Shown one piece after another: positions 27,965 through 38,369 of a stretch of 64,000 bases of DNA. The DNA comes from CAZPRW01 sp964577805 (GTDB taxonomy: Bacteria > Verrucomicrobiota > Verrucomicrobiia > Opitutales > JAIRKQ01). The stretch covers positions 62,001-126,000 of the forward strand of contig CAZOAG010000004.1 of NCBI GenBank assembly GCA_964577805.1, written 5' to 3'. How positions within the stretch are numbered: position 1 is the stretch's first letter; each line of letters starts with the position of its first letter. Both the position numbers and the translations under genes were made by a program. The notes below the pieces were generated by a model. It was not told the DNA's origin, ran no database searches, and worked only from the letters and a program-made list of their open reading frames with translations.

Positions 27965-28366
27965 ATGACCGTTCCAAGACAATTCTTCCGAAAGCTTTAT
28001 CGATTGGTCATAATTTTTCTTTGGCGATATATTGTAAATCCATTGAGTTATTCCATCAGTGGAATGAATTTTATGCGCCATGAACGACCATTTCGTGTAG
28101 AGCTCGTCTGCGGAATAGTAATATGGCCAATATGCCTGCTTATATTTGGATGGCATTGGAAACTATTATTAATAACGATTGATTTTATGGTATTATTATG
28201 TGCGGAATGTTTAAATACAGCGATAGAATCAATAGTAGATTTTGCAGCTCAAAATAAACGATTTGTACTGGCTAAAAAGGCCAAGGATACTGCCAGCGCA
28301 GCTGTTTACATAGCACTGTGCAATATTATAATAACAGCAGTTTTTCTCCTGACATTGCCAAAATAA
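27965..28366 (+). CDS. dgkA: Diacylglycerol kinase, DgkA type
   Basis: This is a small integral-membrane kinase, 133 residues, that phosphorylates diacylglycerol to phosphatidic acid with ATP. Three membrane segments and the signature AECLNTAIESIVDF (active-site Glu and Asn) are present, after a basic cytoplasmic helix. The ATG at 27965 is chosen by homology. It is divergent from the LTA-synthase-like gene, whose reaction would generate the diacylglycerol recycled here, so the pair makes functional sense. Confidence 0.9.
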   Translation: MTVPRQFFRKLYRLVIIFLWRYIVNPLSYSISGMNFMRHERPFRVELVCGIVIWPICLLIFGWHWKLLLITIDFMVLLCAECLNTAIESIVDFAAQNKRFVLAKKAKDTASAAVYIALCNIIITAVFLLTLPK

Positions 28367-28393
28367 AAATTTATTCAAAAATTTTAATATGCA

Positions 28394-28936
28394 TTATTGC
28401 TGAACATGAATAAATGGCATTACAATGAATGATGCTCCCATTACAAACATTGCAGATGACACAAAATGTCGTACTGCAGAATGTTTTATAAGGTAGTTCA
28501 CTGCATCTCGCCACAAATATGGAACTGATCCGACAATCATCGACAATAAGACCACAACATACACAAAAGAAACGAGAATAATCTTACCAAAAATCAGTTC
28601 AGTATATACTGTCCACAAAATAGCATTGGATGCCATCAAACATAAAACAGCCAACCCGCGAATGGCTAATAATTCTCGCAACCAAATAAACGACATCAGC
28701 AATATTGTGCCAAATGTTACAAATAGAACATTTCTGTATTCTCCGAAATCAGCAATGCTTAAATGCAATACATTCCATAAAAACCATCCGCCACCAATAC
28801 TTAATGTCCAAAATGCACTATTTTTATTAAAAACAAAAAAGTCATAAACTGCTGCCAAGCACCTAGATGAACAAACAACACATGCAACTGCTAACAATAT
28901 TACTCCAACAACAGCAACTAGAAAAGACGCGCACAT
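28394..28936 (-). CDS. Polytopic membrane protein of unknown function
   Basis: The family is not recognised. The 180-residue product has about six hydrophobic segments (roughly 5-25, 40-60, 68-88, 92-112, 115-138 and 155-175) and few charged residues. There is no motif for transport or catalysis. It lies convergent with dgkA, 27 bp away, and 19 bp downstream of tRNA-Gln on the same strand, so it may share the tRNA transcript. Confidence 0.65.
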   Translation of the reverse strand: MCASFLVAVVGVILLAVACVVCSSRCLAAVYDFFVFNKNSAFWTLSIGGGWFLWNVLHLSIADFGEYRNVLFVTFGTILLMSFIWLRELLAIRGLAVLCLMASNAILWTVYTELIFGKIILVSFVYVVVLLSMIVGSVPYLWRDAVNYLIKHSAVRHFVSSAMFVMGASFIVMPFIHVQQ

Positions 28937-28955
28937 TACATTATATAATTAACAG

Positions 28956-29029
28956 TGGCTGCCCGACCAGGGTTCGAACCTAGACAAACTGGACCAAAAC
29001 CAGTTGTGCTACCATTACACCATCGGGCA
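28956..29029 (-). tRNA. tRNA-Gln (anticodon TTG)
   Basis: The minus strand folds as a 74-nt tRNA: acceptor TGCCCGA pairing with TCGGGCA, anticodon stem ACTGG/CCAGT with loop TTTTGGT giving anticodon TTG, and T-arm with TTCGAAC. A genomic CCA follows discriminator G. It reads glutamine CAA codons. Confidence 0.97.
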
Positions 29030-29120
29030 ACATAACACTTCATCTGCCAAATACCAGACTGCATACGTCTTTAAAAGATTCATCTTTTCAAAGTCAAGAA
29101 GTTCCAATATAAAAAACAAC

Positions 29121-30296
29121 ATGCCAATAAATATTCATGAACAAAATGGACAATGTTCGAGTTCGAAATTAGGGCTATATTGTCATGTGCCATTTTGTGC
29201 AAACAATTGTGCATACTGTGCATTTTATAAAGAACGACCAACGGCACAACTTATTCAAGATTACATAAAAGGAATAAATATAGAAGAACAATTATTAGAA
29301 CAACACAAACCATTCGATACAATATATGTTGGTGGCGGAACACCAGGAATATTAGTCCCAGAAAAATTAGATACACTTTGTAGAATTTTAAAACGACATG
29401 CCAAACAAGAATTAGATGAATTTTCTATAGAATTATCTCCAAATACAGTAACTACAGAAAAATTACAAATATTAAAATCTCATGGATGTAATCGGATTAC
29501 CATGGGAGTACAAAGCTTCAATGCCAATACATTAAAAGCTCTAGGCCGACGACAACAACTAAAACAAACACTATCAGCCTATTCAATATTACGAAATGGA
29601 CCGATTAAAAATATTGGCATAGACCTAATATTTGGTGCTCCAGGACAAACTATAAAAGATTGGTTATCGGATCTAGAAACAGCGGTTTCATTAAATCCAG
29701 ACCATATTTCTACATATAATTTAACATTTGAAGATGATACACCATTAACAACAGCGTTAAATCAACATATTATCGATAAAAAAACATGCGATACGGAAGC
29801 AGAATTTTATCTTCAAACATGTCATTTTTTAGAACAAACAGATTATAAACAATATGAAATTTCTAATTTTTCTAAACCAGGAAAAGAAAGCATTCATAAT
29901 ATTAATACATGGAATATGCAAGAATGGATAGGGATCGGCCCATCAGCATGTTCTCAATATCGCAATACTAGGTTCCAAAATCCACATTCTTTAAATCAAT
30001 GGTTAACCAAAATAAAGAACCATACTTTAGCACATGATAATATGGAAAAAATATCACAACAAAAACTTGCTGAAGACTGTATAATATTTGGACTCCGATT
30101 ATCCAATGGAATTAATATCAAACATTTACAACAACGATTCAGATCCATTAATTTTGATGTATTCGAACCACTCTGGCAACAATTGTTAAATGAACATCTA
30201 GCAAATTATTCTAATGATATAATAAAATTAACAGAAAAAGGACGTCTTGTCGCCGATGCTATAGCAACAGAGATCATCGGAAAATTGGACAATTAA
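29121..30296 (+). CDS. hemW: Radical SAM heme chaperone HemW
   Basis: This protein, 391 residues, resembles HemW, often misnamed coproporphyrinogen III oxidase. It has LYCHVPFCANNCAYC with the CxxxCxxC cluster (Cys26, Cys30, Cys33), VGGGTPGIL, NRITMGVQSFN and a C-terminal HemN-like domain (GLRLSNGIN). HemW binds heme and delivers it to membrane targets; it lacks the CNR-type motif needed for HemN activity, as is usual. The start at 29121 is set by homology. Confidence 0.92.
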   Translation: MPINIHEQNGQCSSSKLGLYCHVPFCANNCAYCAFYKERPTAQLIQDYIKGINIEEQLLEQHKPFDTIYVGGGTPGILVPEKLDTLCRILKRHAKQELDEFSIELSPNTVTTEKLQILKSHGCNRITMGVQSFNANTLKALGRRQQLKQTLSAYSILRNGPIKNIGIDLIFGAPGQTIKDWLSDLETAVSLNPDHISTYNLTFEDDTPLTTALNQHIIDKKTCDTEAEFYLQTCHFLEQTDYKQYEISNFSKPGKESIHNINTWNMQEWIGIGPSACSQYRNTRFQNPHSLNQWLTKIKNHTLAHDNMEKISQQKLAEDCIIFGLRLSNGINIKHLQQRFRSINFDVFEPLWQQLLNEHLANYSNDIIKLTEKGRLVADAIATEIIGKLDN

Positions 30297-30392
30297 TGCG
30301 CTAAAGCATGGCTCATTTGACTGAAAAAATACTGACATAATGAACCTCTTAATAAAGCATTTAAAAAAATCACTGTCTTGTCTTAAAATGAT

Positions 30393-31511
30393 CTACTTTA
30401 TTATCCAATTATATGGAATGTGAGATATTACATCACAGCCATTATCTGTTATTAAAACATCATCTTCTATGCGAACTCCACCAATATCATGATAATATAA
30501 TCCTGGCTCAACTGTAACTACCATATTAGTCTGTAGAACATCATCACAAAGACCTAATCTCGGGGATTCATGAATATTCAATCCTATCCCATGGCCCAAT
30601 GAATGGAACATGCCATATGGTGGACGTGACAGTTTGTCGGTCTTATATCCACGACTATCGAACAACGACAATACTTTATGCATAATATCTATTACTTTAA
30701 CACCATTGCATGCATGTTGTATTGCCATATCATGTGCATCCTTTACCGCAGTATATAATTTAATATGTTCGTTTGATGGAGTGCCTTTAAAAAATGTTCG
30801 CGTAACATCAGCATAATATCCTGTATTACGAAGATATGGAAAGAAATCTATAACAATAAAGTCATTTGACTTGATCGGGCCATGTCCGATTTGATGAGGA
30901 TCACACGCATCCTTTCCACACGCCACTATCGTATCAGAGCCAATAGCGCCGAGCTGATAACATAAATTTTCTATTTCACTACGCAAACGATCGGATGTCA
31001 AAACATCTCCACAATAAATAAGTTCATTATTCACGTTTATTGATGCGTTTGATAAAATATTTTCAATATGTTGTAAAACATCCTTCACAATATTCGTTGC
31101 ACGACGAATTTCGCAAATCTCATATTCTGTCTTTATAATACGTTCTGGCAGAATATATTGTTCATTAACATCGATAGAAATACCATTTTTTCGCAAACCA
31201 TCTGCAAGCCACACTGGACATGTCGGTTTAACATTTAAGTGTGAAATATTAATATCTTTTAAAAACTGTAAAATAATGTCCAAATCAGATGGCCGATCGA
31301 TCGTAATGCGAGATTTAACGTCATCCCATGATATGGCATCAGTAACATTTTCTACATTACGTATACGATTGATTTCTAGTGCACTTGCTAATACTATCAG
31401 TCGTTGGCCATCATATACTACTGCCAAATCATCAGGAATATGCACCCCCAATAAATATCGCAAATCAGCATCATTCGTAGTATTTGAAAATATCAATAAT
31501 TCGTTATCCAC
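30393..31511 (-). CDS. pepP: M24 metallopeptidase, Xaa-Pro aminopeptidase-like
   Basis: This is a pita-bread-fold peptidase, 372 residues, probably cleaving N-terminal Xaa-Pro bonds. The five metal ligands are present: Asp222 (IDFFP), Asp235 (YADVTRTF), His307 (HSLGHGIG), Glu335 (TVEPG) and Glu349 (RIEDD). The N-terminal creatinase-like domain fills about 1-130. It could be PepQ or PepP; the symbol is tentative. It lies 73 bp after priA on the same strand. Confidence 0.88.
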   Translation of the reverse strand: MDNELLIFSNTTNDADLRYLLGVHIPDDLAVVYDGQRLIVLASALEINRIRNVENVTDAISWDDVKSRITIDRPSDLDIILQFLKDINISHLNVKPTCPVWLADGLRKNGISIDVNEQYILPERIIKTEYEICEIRRATNIVKDVLQHIENILSNASINVNNELIYCGDVLTSDRLRSEIENLCYQLGAIGSDTIVACGKDACDPHQIGHGPIKSNDFIVIDFFPYLRNTGYYADVTRTFFKGTPSNEHIKLYTAVKDAHDMAIQHACNGVKVIDIMHKVLSLFDSRGYKTDKLSRPPYGMFHSLGHGIGLNIHESPRLGLCDDVLQTNMVVTVEPGLYYHDIGGVRIEDDVLITDNGCDVISHIPYNWIIK

Positions 31512-31584
31512 TTATGATTGTATTCTGGCCATCTAAACAATTGTTATCAATGATAAAAACAAATGAATATGGCAATTTGCAATT

Positions 31585-33807
31585 CTACATCATATCTAGT
31601 GGATCAACATCAATAACGCATGCAATATTCTTTTTTTTGCCAGAACATCGAATGGCATCCTGAATGATGTTTAATGCCATTGGAACATACGACGTAAAAC
31701 AAACAATAGAATATCGAAATTTATCGTGTGATTTGGAAATTATCGCTGGAGAAGGTGGCCGTACATCAAATTTTCCTTTTGATGTTTTTATAATATTTTC
31801 AAAAACATCACATGCATAATATTTGGTCTTTTGTTCATTATGCCCCGAAAATATTAATCGAATAATATGCGAAAATGGAGGATATGAAAACTCTCGCCGT
31901 GCCATCATTTCTGTCATTAAAAATGATGTATCATCATTATTAACTGCCATTTTTATCAATGACGAATCAGAACATCTTGTTTGAACAATAACATGGCCTG
32001 TTTTTTCTCCTCTACCAGCTCGCCCAGACACTTGAACAATCGATTGAAACACCCGTTCATTCGCCCGAAAATCAGGAAAATTTATAGCATGATCAATATT
32101 AACTATCCCAACAAGTGTCAAATTAGGAAAATCTAACCCCTTTGCGATCATTTGTGTCCCTACTAAAATATCAATCTCCCCATGTCCAAATTTATTCAAA
32201 ATTTCACAAAATCGATACTTTGTAGTCATTATATCGGAATCCATACGTTCAATACGAGCATCCGGAAAACATTCTTTTACTATACTAGCAATTTTTTGTG
32301 TTCCTGCACCACTGTGTAAAATATCCTTGCTACCACATTTCGGACATTTTATCGGCAATGGTTCCACATAATCGCATAAATGACATCGCAAAATATCATG
32401 CTGTTTATGATATGTCAATGAAGTGCTACAATGCGGACATGTTGCCACATAATCACAACAATCGCAAAATACAACTGATGCAAACCCACGTTTATTGATA
32501 AATAATACTATCTGCTCATTTTTCTGCAGTCTGTCTTCTATAGCATTTAATAATGCTGATGATAAATATTTCTGTCCGCGATGTGTTTTTTCATATCGCA
32601 TATTGACAACTTCTATCGATGGCATCGCACTACCATCAATACGTTGCGATATGCGGCTTACACGATATTTTCCTATAGTTGTATTATATAATGATTCTAA
32701 TGATGGTGTAGCAGACCCAAGAATACAAACAGCATTACATAATTTTGCACGATAAACAGCAACATCACGTGCATTATATCGTGGCATTTCATTTTGTTTA
32801 TACGTCGTCTCATGTTCTTCATCAACAATGATCAACCGTAAATTGTTAAATGGTGAAAAAATTGCAGATCGTGCACCAATAACTATTCTTGCAGTACCAC
32901 TCGACATTGCCATCCAAGCATCACGACGTTCGCCATCAGACAACCCACTATGCCATATGACAATTTCATCACAATTCAAACATAAACTATTTCGTATTCT
33001 TGCCACTGTCTGTGGTGTCAATGATAATTCTGGAACCAAATAAATCACTTGTCCATTCTGGTCCAAAACATGACGAATAACTTTTAAATATACTTCTGTT
33101 TTCCCTGATCCAGTAACACCATGCAAAACATGCGTAACAAACTTACATGATACTACATCATTTATTAACGCATCGCTCGCTTCCTTCTGTTCATCACTCA
33201 ATATAATTTTTTTTGATTTTATATAATCACAACCAATAAATGCATTATTAAATGAACGACAAATATCATACGTTATCACTGATAAATATGACTTTTCTAT
33301 AAGGGCACGACATGCAGATGATGATATCGCGACAGCATCACTTTTTTTTATCGGGGCAGATGATTGTCTGACCATGTCATAAATTTTATATTGTTTTTGT
33401 GAACGCCGTTTTAAATTTTCCGTTTCATCAAATGTCAACTCTTTTGATATTGACAAAAACAGCTCTTTGCGAGCAGGCATTTCATTGCGTATCGATGACG
33501 GGAGAACGGTTTCTATCAATGATTTCATCGTTGCTGCATAATAAACATGCATCCATTTTATTAATGCGATCACATCTTCACCAAGAACAATATTATCATA
33601 TAATACTCTATTGATTTCCTTTATCGGAAATTCTATTGTTGCAACATCAACATATCGTACAGAAACAACTATTCCTAATACATAAGTTTTTCCAAATGGA
33701 ACTTTTACGATCGAACCAACAGACACACTAAGATTCTCTGGAATTTTATATAGCAGAGGATCATCAAATATACTTGTCGTTATTACATCTGCACAATATT
33801 CATTCAT
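31585..33807 (-). CDS. priA: Primosomal helicase PriA
   Basis: This is PriA, 740 residues, which reloads replication machinery at stalled forks. The N-terminal 3'-DNA-binding region (about 1-110) is followed by a superfamily 2 helicase: Walker A GVTGSGKT (230-237), DEEH (329-332), and a zinc-binding insertion with about eight cysteines (448-492). Later motifs VGTQMIAKGLDFPNL and QVSGRAGRGE are intact. It is four bases from the PiT transporter gene on the same strand. Confidence 0.96.
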   Translation of the reverse strand: MNEYCADVITTSIFDDPLLYKIPENLSVSVGSIVKVPFGKTYVLGIVVSVRYVDVATIEFPIKEINRVLYDNIVLGEDVIALIKWMHVYYAATMKSLIETVLPSSIRNEMPARKELFLSISKELTFDETENLKRRSQKQYKIYDMVRQSSAPIKKSDAVAISSSACRALIEKSYLSVITYDICRSFNNAFIGCDYIKSKKIILSDEQKEASDALINDVVSCKFVTHVLHGVTGSGKTEVYLKVIRHVLDQNGQVIYLVPELSLTPQTVARIRNSLCLNCDEIVIWHSGLSDGERRDAWMAMSSGTARIVIGARSAIFSPFNNLRLIIVDEEHETTYKQNEMPRYNARDVAVYRAKLCNAVCILGSATPSLESLYNTTIGKYRVSRISQRIDGSAMPSIEVVNMRYEKTHRGQKYLSSALLNAIEDRLQKNEQIVLFINKRGFASVVFCDCCDYVATCPHCSTSLTYHKQHDILRCHLCDYVEPLPIKCPKCGSKDILHSGAGTQKIASIVKECFPDARIERMDSDIMTTKYRFCEILNKFGHGEIDILVGTQMIAKGLDFPNLTLVGIVNIDHAINFPDFRANERVFQSIVQVSGRAGRGEKTGHVIVQTRCSDSSLIKMAVNNDDTSFLMTEMMARREFSYPPFSHIIRLIFSGHNEQKTKYYACDVFENIIKTSKGKFDVRPPSPAIISKSHDKFRYSIVCFTSYVPMALNIIQDAIRCSGKKKNIACVIDVDPLDMM

Positions 33808-33811
33808 TACG

Positions 33812-35068
33812 CTATAGTATCATACTTACAGCATAACGTATGATAAAAAAGATCGCGACTGTCAACAATGCCGACATCGGAACAGTAATCAACCATGCGA
33901 TAAAAATTTTAATGATTGTGGGCAATTTCAACCCACGAAATCCTTTTTCTAATCCTACACCGATTACAGACCCTGTAGCAGCATGTGTTGAACTAATAGG
34001 CATTCCAAATACAGACGCTATAATAATTGTTATCGCTGTAGAAAAATCTACAGCGAACCCCTTAGAATTTGTCAACAACGTTATATTATGTCCCAATGTC
34101 CCTATCACTTTATGTCCAAGAGACAGCACACCTATCGACATTCCAAGCCCCCCAAATGCAAGTAACCATAACGGAATGTCATGTCCTGCAAATGAATTTG
34201 GTATACTGCCCAATTTCGTTACAAAATAAATTGCAACTACTGGTGTTACACTATTCGCAACATCATTTGATCCAATAGCAAACCCTATTAAACATGATAT
34301 CCCTGCCTGAAACCGCCTGAACACATGTTCTACACCAAATTCTCGTGTATGAAATCGTCTTGCAAGATGCTGTGTCACTATCTTGAAAAGTATATACAGC
34401 ACCGGCAATGACAATAACATCAACATTCCAATTGTCATGCAACTGACACAAACTGGCCAATATTTTGTACTATGAATTATTGCAATGACAACAGCAGCAA
34501 CCATCATTGTTGCGAACAATGGTATCCAGTCGCATGCACGCTGCATAATACGATCTCGATCACCACTATATATCGTCAACCTGATCAATTTGATCACACT
34601 GAATGATAACATCGCCGATAAAAATGGCGTTAACATCCATGATATTACCAATATTCCAAGTGATGCCCAATTGACAGAATCATAACTACCAATAACTAGT
34701 GCAATTCCGATCATACCACCAACAATGGCATGAGTCGAACTTACTGGTAACCCTGTATGCGTTGATAAAAAAATAAACACCCCTGCTGCCAACATACAAC
34801 TAATCATGCCAGCAATATAAACATGCATGTCATGAAAACATCGTACATTGACAATGCCATCAACCAATGTTTTTGAAACATTAGCTCCTAATAAAACAGC
34901 TCCACAAACATTTAAAAATGCTGCGATAACGAGTGCATGTTTTATTTTTAATGCTTTTGATCCGACCGCTGATGCAAATGCATTGGCAATATCATTCGCT
35001 CCGTTATTAAACGCGACAAAAAATGCACCGACAATGGCTAATGCTAATATAAACGCAACCCCAGACAT
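33812..35068 (-). CDS. pitA: PiT-family inorganic phosphate transporter
   Basis: This is a low-affinity phosphate (metal-phosphate) permease, 418 residues from the ATG at 35068. It has two inverted repeats of the family signature: FNNGANDIANAFASAVG near the N-terminus and GFAIGSNDVANSVTP in the C-terminal half, and about ten membrane segments. The start at 35086 is less likely because MSGVAFILALAI is the usual opening. It is co-directional with priA. Confidence 0.92.
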   Translation of the reverse strand: MSGVAFILALAIVGAFFVAFNNGANDIANAFASAVGSKALKIKHALVIAAFLNVCGAVLLGANVSKTLVDGIVNVRCFHDMHVYIAGMISCMLAAGVFIFLSTHTGLPVSSTHAIVGGMIGIALVIGSYDSVNWASLGILVISWMLTPFLSAMLSFSVIKLIRLTIYSGDRDRIMQRACDWIPLFATMMVAAVVIAIIHSTKYWPVCVSCMTIGMLMLLSLPVLYILFKIVTQHLARRFHTREFGVEHVFRRFQAGISCLIGFAIGSNDVANSVTPVVAIYFVTKLGSIPNSFAGHDIPLWLLAFGGLGMSIGVLSLGHKVIGTLGHNITLLTNSKGFAVDFSTAITIIIASVFGMPISSTHAATGSVIGVGLEKGFRGLKLPTIIKIFIAWLITVPMSALLTVAIFFIIRYAVSMIL

Positions 35069-35259
35069 ACAGCAACCATACAACACTCAACATCGCATTT
35101 CATCGGATACACACTCCCCATGCAACAATGTACAGCATAAACAGGTAGTAACAAACAACAATGAGTCAATATCTGTTTATAACATACTGTCGAATATCGT
35201 CCATATTCACTATGTTTTATACCATACAATCTAAATTGTAATTTTTATCATTAAAAAGG

Positions 35260-35913
35260 TCATTGCTGCAGTATTTCTCTGATTCGCGATGAAATATGTT
35301 CAACTACTGCAGATAAATCATTTTTGCCAGTATCAATCTTTTCAACATCATCATTGCACAATATCCTCTCAGCATCCGCAATATCACGTTTACTTACACA
35401 ATCTGACTCGGCATCTTCATGCCGTCTAGCTGCACGTTCTTTTGGATCTGCTTCAAGAAAAAATTTTAAATCAGCATCAGGCAATATTACACTAGTAATA
35501 TCCCGTCCTTCCATAACAATACCATTGAAATTATTTTCTTTAGCAAAATCAACTTGAGAACGTTGATATGAAAATAAAAACTTCCGAACAACTGGAATGG
35601 CAGAAAACAATGCAACATTTTCATTGATCGATGGTTCACGCAAAGATTCTTCAGTATATGACTGTCCATTCAAAACCATATATGAATCATTCCCAACAAG
35701 CATTGTACTCAATTTTGATGATGACAAAAAGGCTTCTATTTCTTCTTCTTGATCACTATAAACACCTATATTCAACAATGCTGTTGTAATAATACGATAG
35801 TAAAATCCAGTAGATACCATCATAAAATTATACAATGATGCTATAGAACGTGCTGTTGTTGTTTTTCCAGAAGCCGCTGCACCATCAATCGCTATTGTTA
35901 TAAATCGTACCAT
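35260..35913 (-). CDS. cmk: Cytidylate kinase
   Basis: This is CMP/dCMP kinase, 217 residues, producing CDP for nucleic-acid and phospholipid synthesis. The P-loop is GAAASGKTT (residues 11-19); the NMP-binding region has STGFYYRI, EGRDITSVILPDA is the family core and KFFLEADPKERAARR is the lid. It is a normal length. In many genomes it precedes rpsA; here it lies beside the PiT gene. Confidence 0.93.
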   Translation of the reverse strand: MVRFITIAIDGAAASGKTTTARSIASLYNFMMVSTGFYYRIITTALLNIGVYSDQEEEIEAFLSSSKLSTMLVGNDSYMVLNGQSYTEESLREPSINENVALFSAIPVVRKFLFSYQRSQVDFAKENNFNGIVMEGRDITSVILPDADLKFFLEADPKERAARRHEDAESDCVSKRDIADAERILCNDDVEKIDTGKNDLSAVVEHISSRIREILQQ

Positions 35914-36138
35914 TGCAGATGTGATACTAAAGCATATAATTTTGAAAAGCCATTTCCGATATATTTTCCTATTACAACGATGTCACAATTGATAACTCAA
36001 TAACTGTAATAGAAAAAGCTCGACAATAATGTATATTTCCACACGAATTGTGCGCATTCCAGCAATTGGGGCAAACAATCCTGATGCCGCCTGCGCTACA
36101 TAGAAGCTGGACATTGAATAATATAGAATCACAAGATT

Positions 36139-38013
36139 ATGGATGCTGAATCGACTAATAACTCACAAGAACATGAATCTGACGTATTGAATAATACTGT
36201 ATCGCCAGATGGTATTACACCTGTAAAACCAAAACGTACTGTACGTCGCAGACGAACAAAACCTACTCCTGCACCAGTCGTTACCGAAGAAGATGATACA
36301 ATCCCAGAAAAAATATCCATTGATTTTGATGACGCTGATGCTAGCGAACAACAACAAAACATGAATGGATATCGCGTATCATCAGAAGAATGGTCTCCAA
36401 CCCGCCAAGCCACATCTAATATTGAATATTCCGAACCAAGAGATATCATTGATCAAACAACGAAAAACCAAAAACAATCATATTCGGATCAATCAACTAG
36501 ACAACATAATCGTCAACCAAACGATCATGTAATGCGCGATAAAAAACCACAAAACAACAGCACTAACAATAATCAAAATAATAATATGCGGCGACAACAA
36601 AACAATGTTGGAAATCGTCAAAAATTTGCACGCACTGTTCGCATTGGACAACTATCCAGTGGATATATTAAGAGCATGGAATGCATGGAATCTTTCGATA
36701 AAATGCAATCGTTTTGCAAATCAAATATTGATGAATCATTGCCAGCATTCGATTTCAATGCAGCATATGAAACACGGTCGAAGCTCGTCGCTAGCGATAT
36801 TATCGACGATCCTGACATCATGGAAGAGTATGGCAAAAGCAATCATAAGATATTAGAATATATTTTATTAAAAAAATGTGCTGAAAAAACCCCGATTATA
36901 GCACATGGTGTCATTGAAACAATAGAAGGTGGTGATGCGCTTCTCGTATATGCCAATGACAATTACCGTATACGGCCACAGAGTGCATTTATTCCAAGAT
37001 TTTTTGTTCAAAAATATGGACTACGGCGCGGGCAAGATGTTGTGGCATATTTACACCCACAAGCAGAAAACTCTACATGCCCATTCGTCATGAAAATCAT
37101 ATCTGTCTTGGGAATGGACCCTGAAACAGTATATCACTTACCAAAGTTTAAAGATTTAACACCATTTTACCCGACAGAACGATTGTTTTTGGAATGTTCA
37201 AAAGATACCAAATGGGACAATGTTTCCATGCGAATCGTTGATATTCTGACACCAATTGGATTGGGACAACGTGGATTAATAGTGGCTCCACCAAGAACAG
37301 GAAAAACTGTATTATTACAAAGTATCGCAAATGCAATATCTACAAATCGGCCAGATGTTGTGTTGATCATATTATTAATTGATGAACGTCCAGAAGAGGT
37401 AACAGATTGCCGACGTCAGGTACCGAACGCAGAAATCATCAGTTCAACATTCGATGAATCTCCTGATAATCATATTCATGCTGCTGATATGGTAATCGAT
37501 AAAGCACGTCGACAAGTAGAAGCAGGGAAACATGTCGTAATATTATTGGACTCTATAACACGATTGGCCCGTGCGCACAATACAGAACAACCGAGCAGCG
37601 GAAAAGTATTATCAGGCGGTGTTGATGCTAATGCATTACAATCCCCTAAAAAGTTCTTTGGTGCCGCACGTAATATTGAAGGCGGCGGAAGTTTGACGAT
37701 CCTAGCAACGGCACTTGTCGAAACAGGAAGTCGTATGGATGAAGTCATTTTTGAAGAGTTCAAAGGTACTGGAAATATGGAGTTACACCTCGATCGAGCA
37801 TTGATCGACAAAAGAATATTTCCAGCAATCAACATTGAGAAGAGTGGTACCAGAAAAGAAGAATTACTATATCATCCTGATGAGATGGAAAAGGTTTATA
37901 CATTACGTCGTGCAATCAAAGGTGTGCCAGTTTCTGAATCCATGGAAATGTTGGTACAAAGAATGAAAAGCACAAAAAGCAATACAGAATTCTTATTAAA
38001 TATTAATAGATAA
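36139..38013 (+). CDS. rho: Transcription termination factor Rho with extended N-terminus
   Basis: This is Rho, 624 residues, the hexameric RNA translocase that stops transcription. The ATPase core is complete: Walker A APPRTGKT (384-391), LLIDERPEEVTD, the DSITRLARAHN segment, and the SGGVDANAL and EEFKGTGNMELHLDR loops. About 165 residues of Asn/Gln/Arg-rich sequence with an acidic patch precede the RNA-binding domain, as in several high-insert Rho types. The primary RNA-binding domain lacks the usual GFGF (RNP1) residues, reading GDALLVYAND (about 265-274). Confidence 0.93.
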   Translation: MDAESTNNSQEHESDVLNNTVSPDGITPVKPKRTVRRRRTKPTPAPVVTEEDDTIPEKISIDFDDADASEQQQNMNGYRVSSEEWSPTRQATSNIEYSEPRDIIDQTTKNQKQSYSDQSTRQHNRQPNDHVMRDKKPQNNSTNNNQNNNMRRQQNNVGNRQKFARTVRIGQLSSGYIKSMECMESFDKMQSFCKSNIDESLPAFDFNAAYETRSKLVASDIIDDPDIMEEYGKSNHKILEYILLKKCAEKTPIIAHGVIETIEGGDALLVYANDNYRIRPQSAFIPRFFVQKYGLRRGQDVVAYLHPQAENSTCPFVMKIISVLGMDPETVYHLPKFKDLTPFYPTERLFLECSKDTKWDNVSMRIVDILTPIGLGQRGLIVAPPRTGKTVLLQSIANAISTNRPDVVLIILLIDERPEEVTDCRRQVPNAEIISSTFDESPDNHIHAADMVIDKARRQVEAGKHVVILLDSITRLARAHNTEQPSSGKVLSGGVDANALQSPKKFFGAARNIEGGGSLTILATALVETGSRMDEVIFEEFKGTGNMELHLDRALIDKRIFPAINIEKSGTRKEELLYHPDEMEKVYTLRRAIKGVPVSESMEMLVQRMKSTKSNTEFLLNINR

Positions 38014-38038
38014 AACCATAAAATGGTTTTTATCGTGG

Positions 38039-38075
38039 CAGGAGGGACTATACCATGTCCCTCCTGTATCTTTTA
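38039..38075 (+). terminator. Rho-independent terminator after rho
   Basis: A perfect 10-bp stem, CAGGAGGGAC (38039-38048) with GTCCCTCCTG (38057-38066), has an 8-base loop followed by TATCTTTT. It lies 25 bp after the rho stop. Confidence 0.88.
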
Positions 38076-38369
38076 TATCTTTAAAATCTGTATGACTAAA
38101 TCTATGGAACACGGAAAAACATTGACGCAATATGTCTTGCAAACAAATTGCATATTATCTGTTATATAAAAACACAATCACCAAATTACAGCAACAAACA
38201 CCTCTACTCATAACGTTTGATGCATTGTGAATGGATAATCCAAAACAAAGTGGTTATTTCCAATCAAAAATTTTATACAAACTCTACGAAATAACGGCCA
38301 AATGATGCAAAAGTATTAACATATTAGATCAATTACGTCGAATGCAATTAGATGCATTATCTCCACTTA
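38076..38369. other. Non-coding spacer between convergent rho and sctV
   Basis: This AT-rich spacer of about 290 bp holds no recognisable gene or RNA. It should include the minus-strand end of the secretion operon, but I saw no hairpin plus T-run on that strand. Confidence 0.5.

Noticed and set aside
29121..30296. Coproporphyrinogen III dehydrogenase HemN
   Set aside because: The sequence opens with the HemW-type cluster context and has the shorter HemW length.
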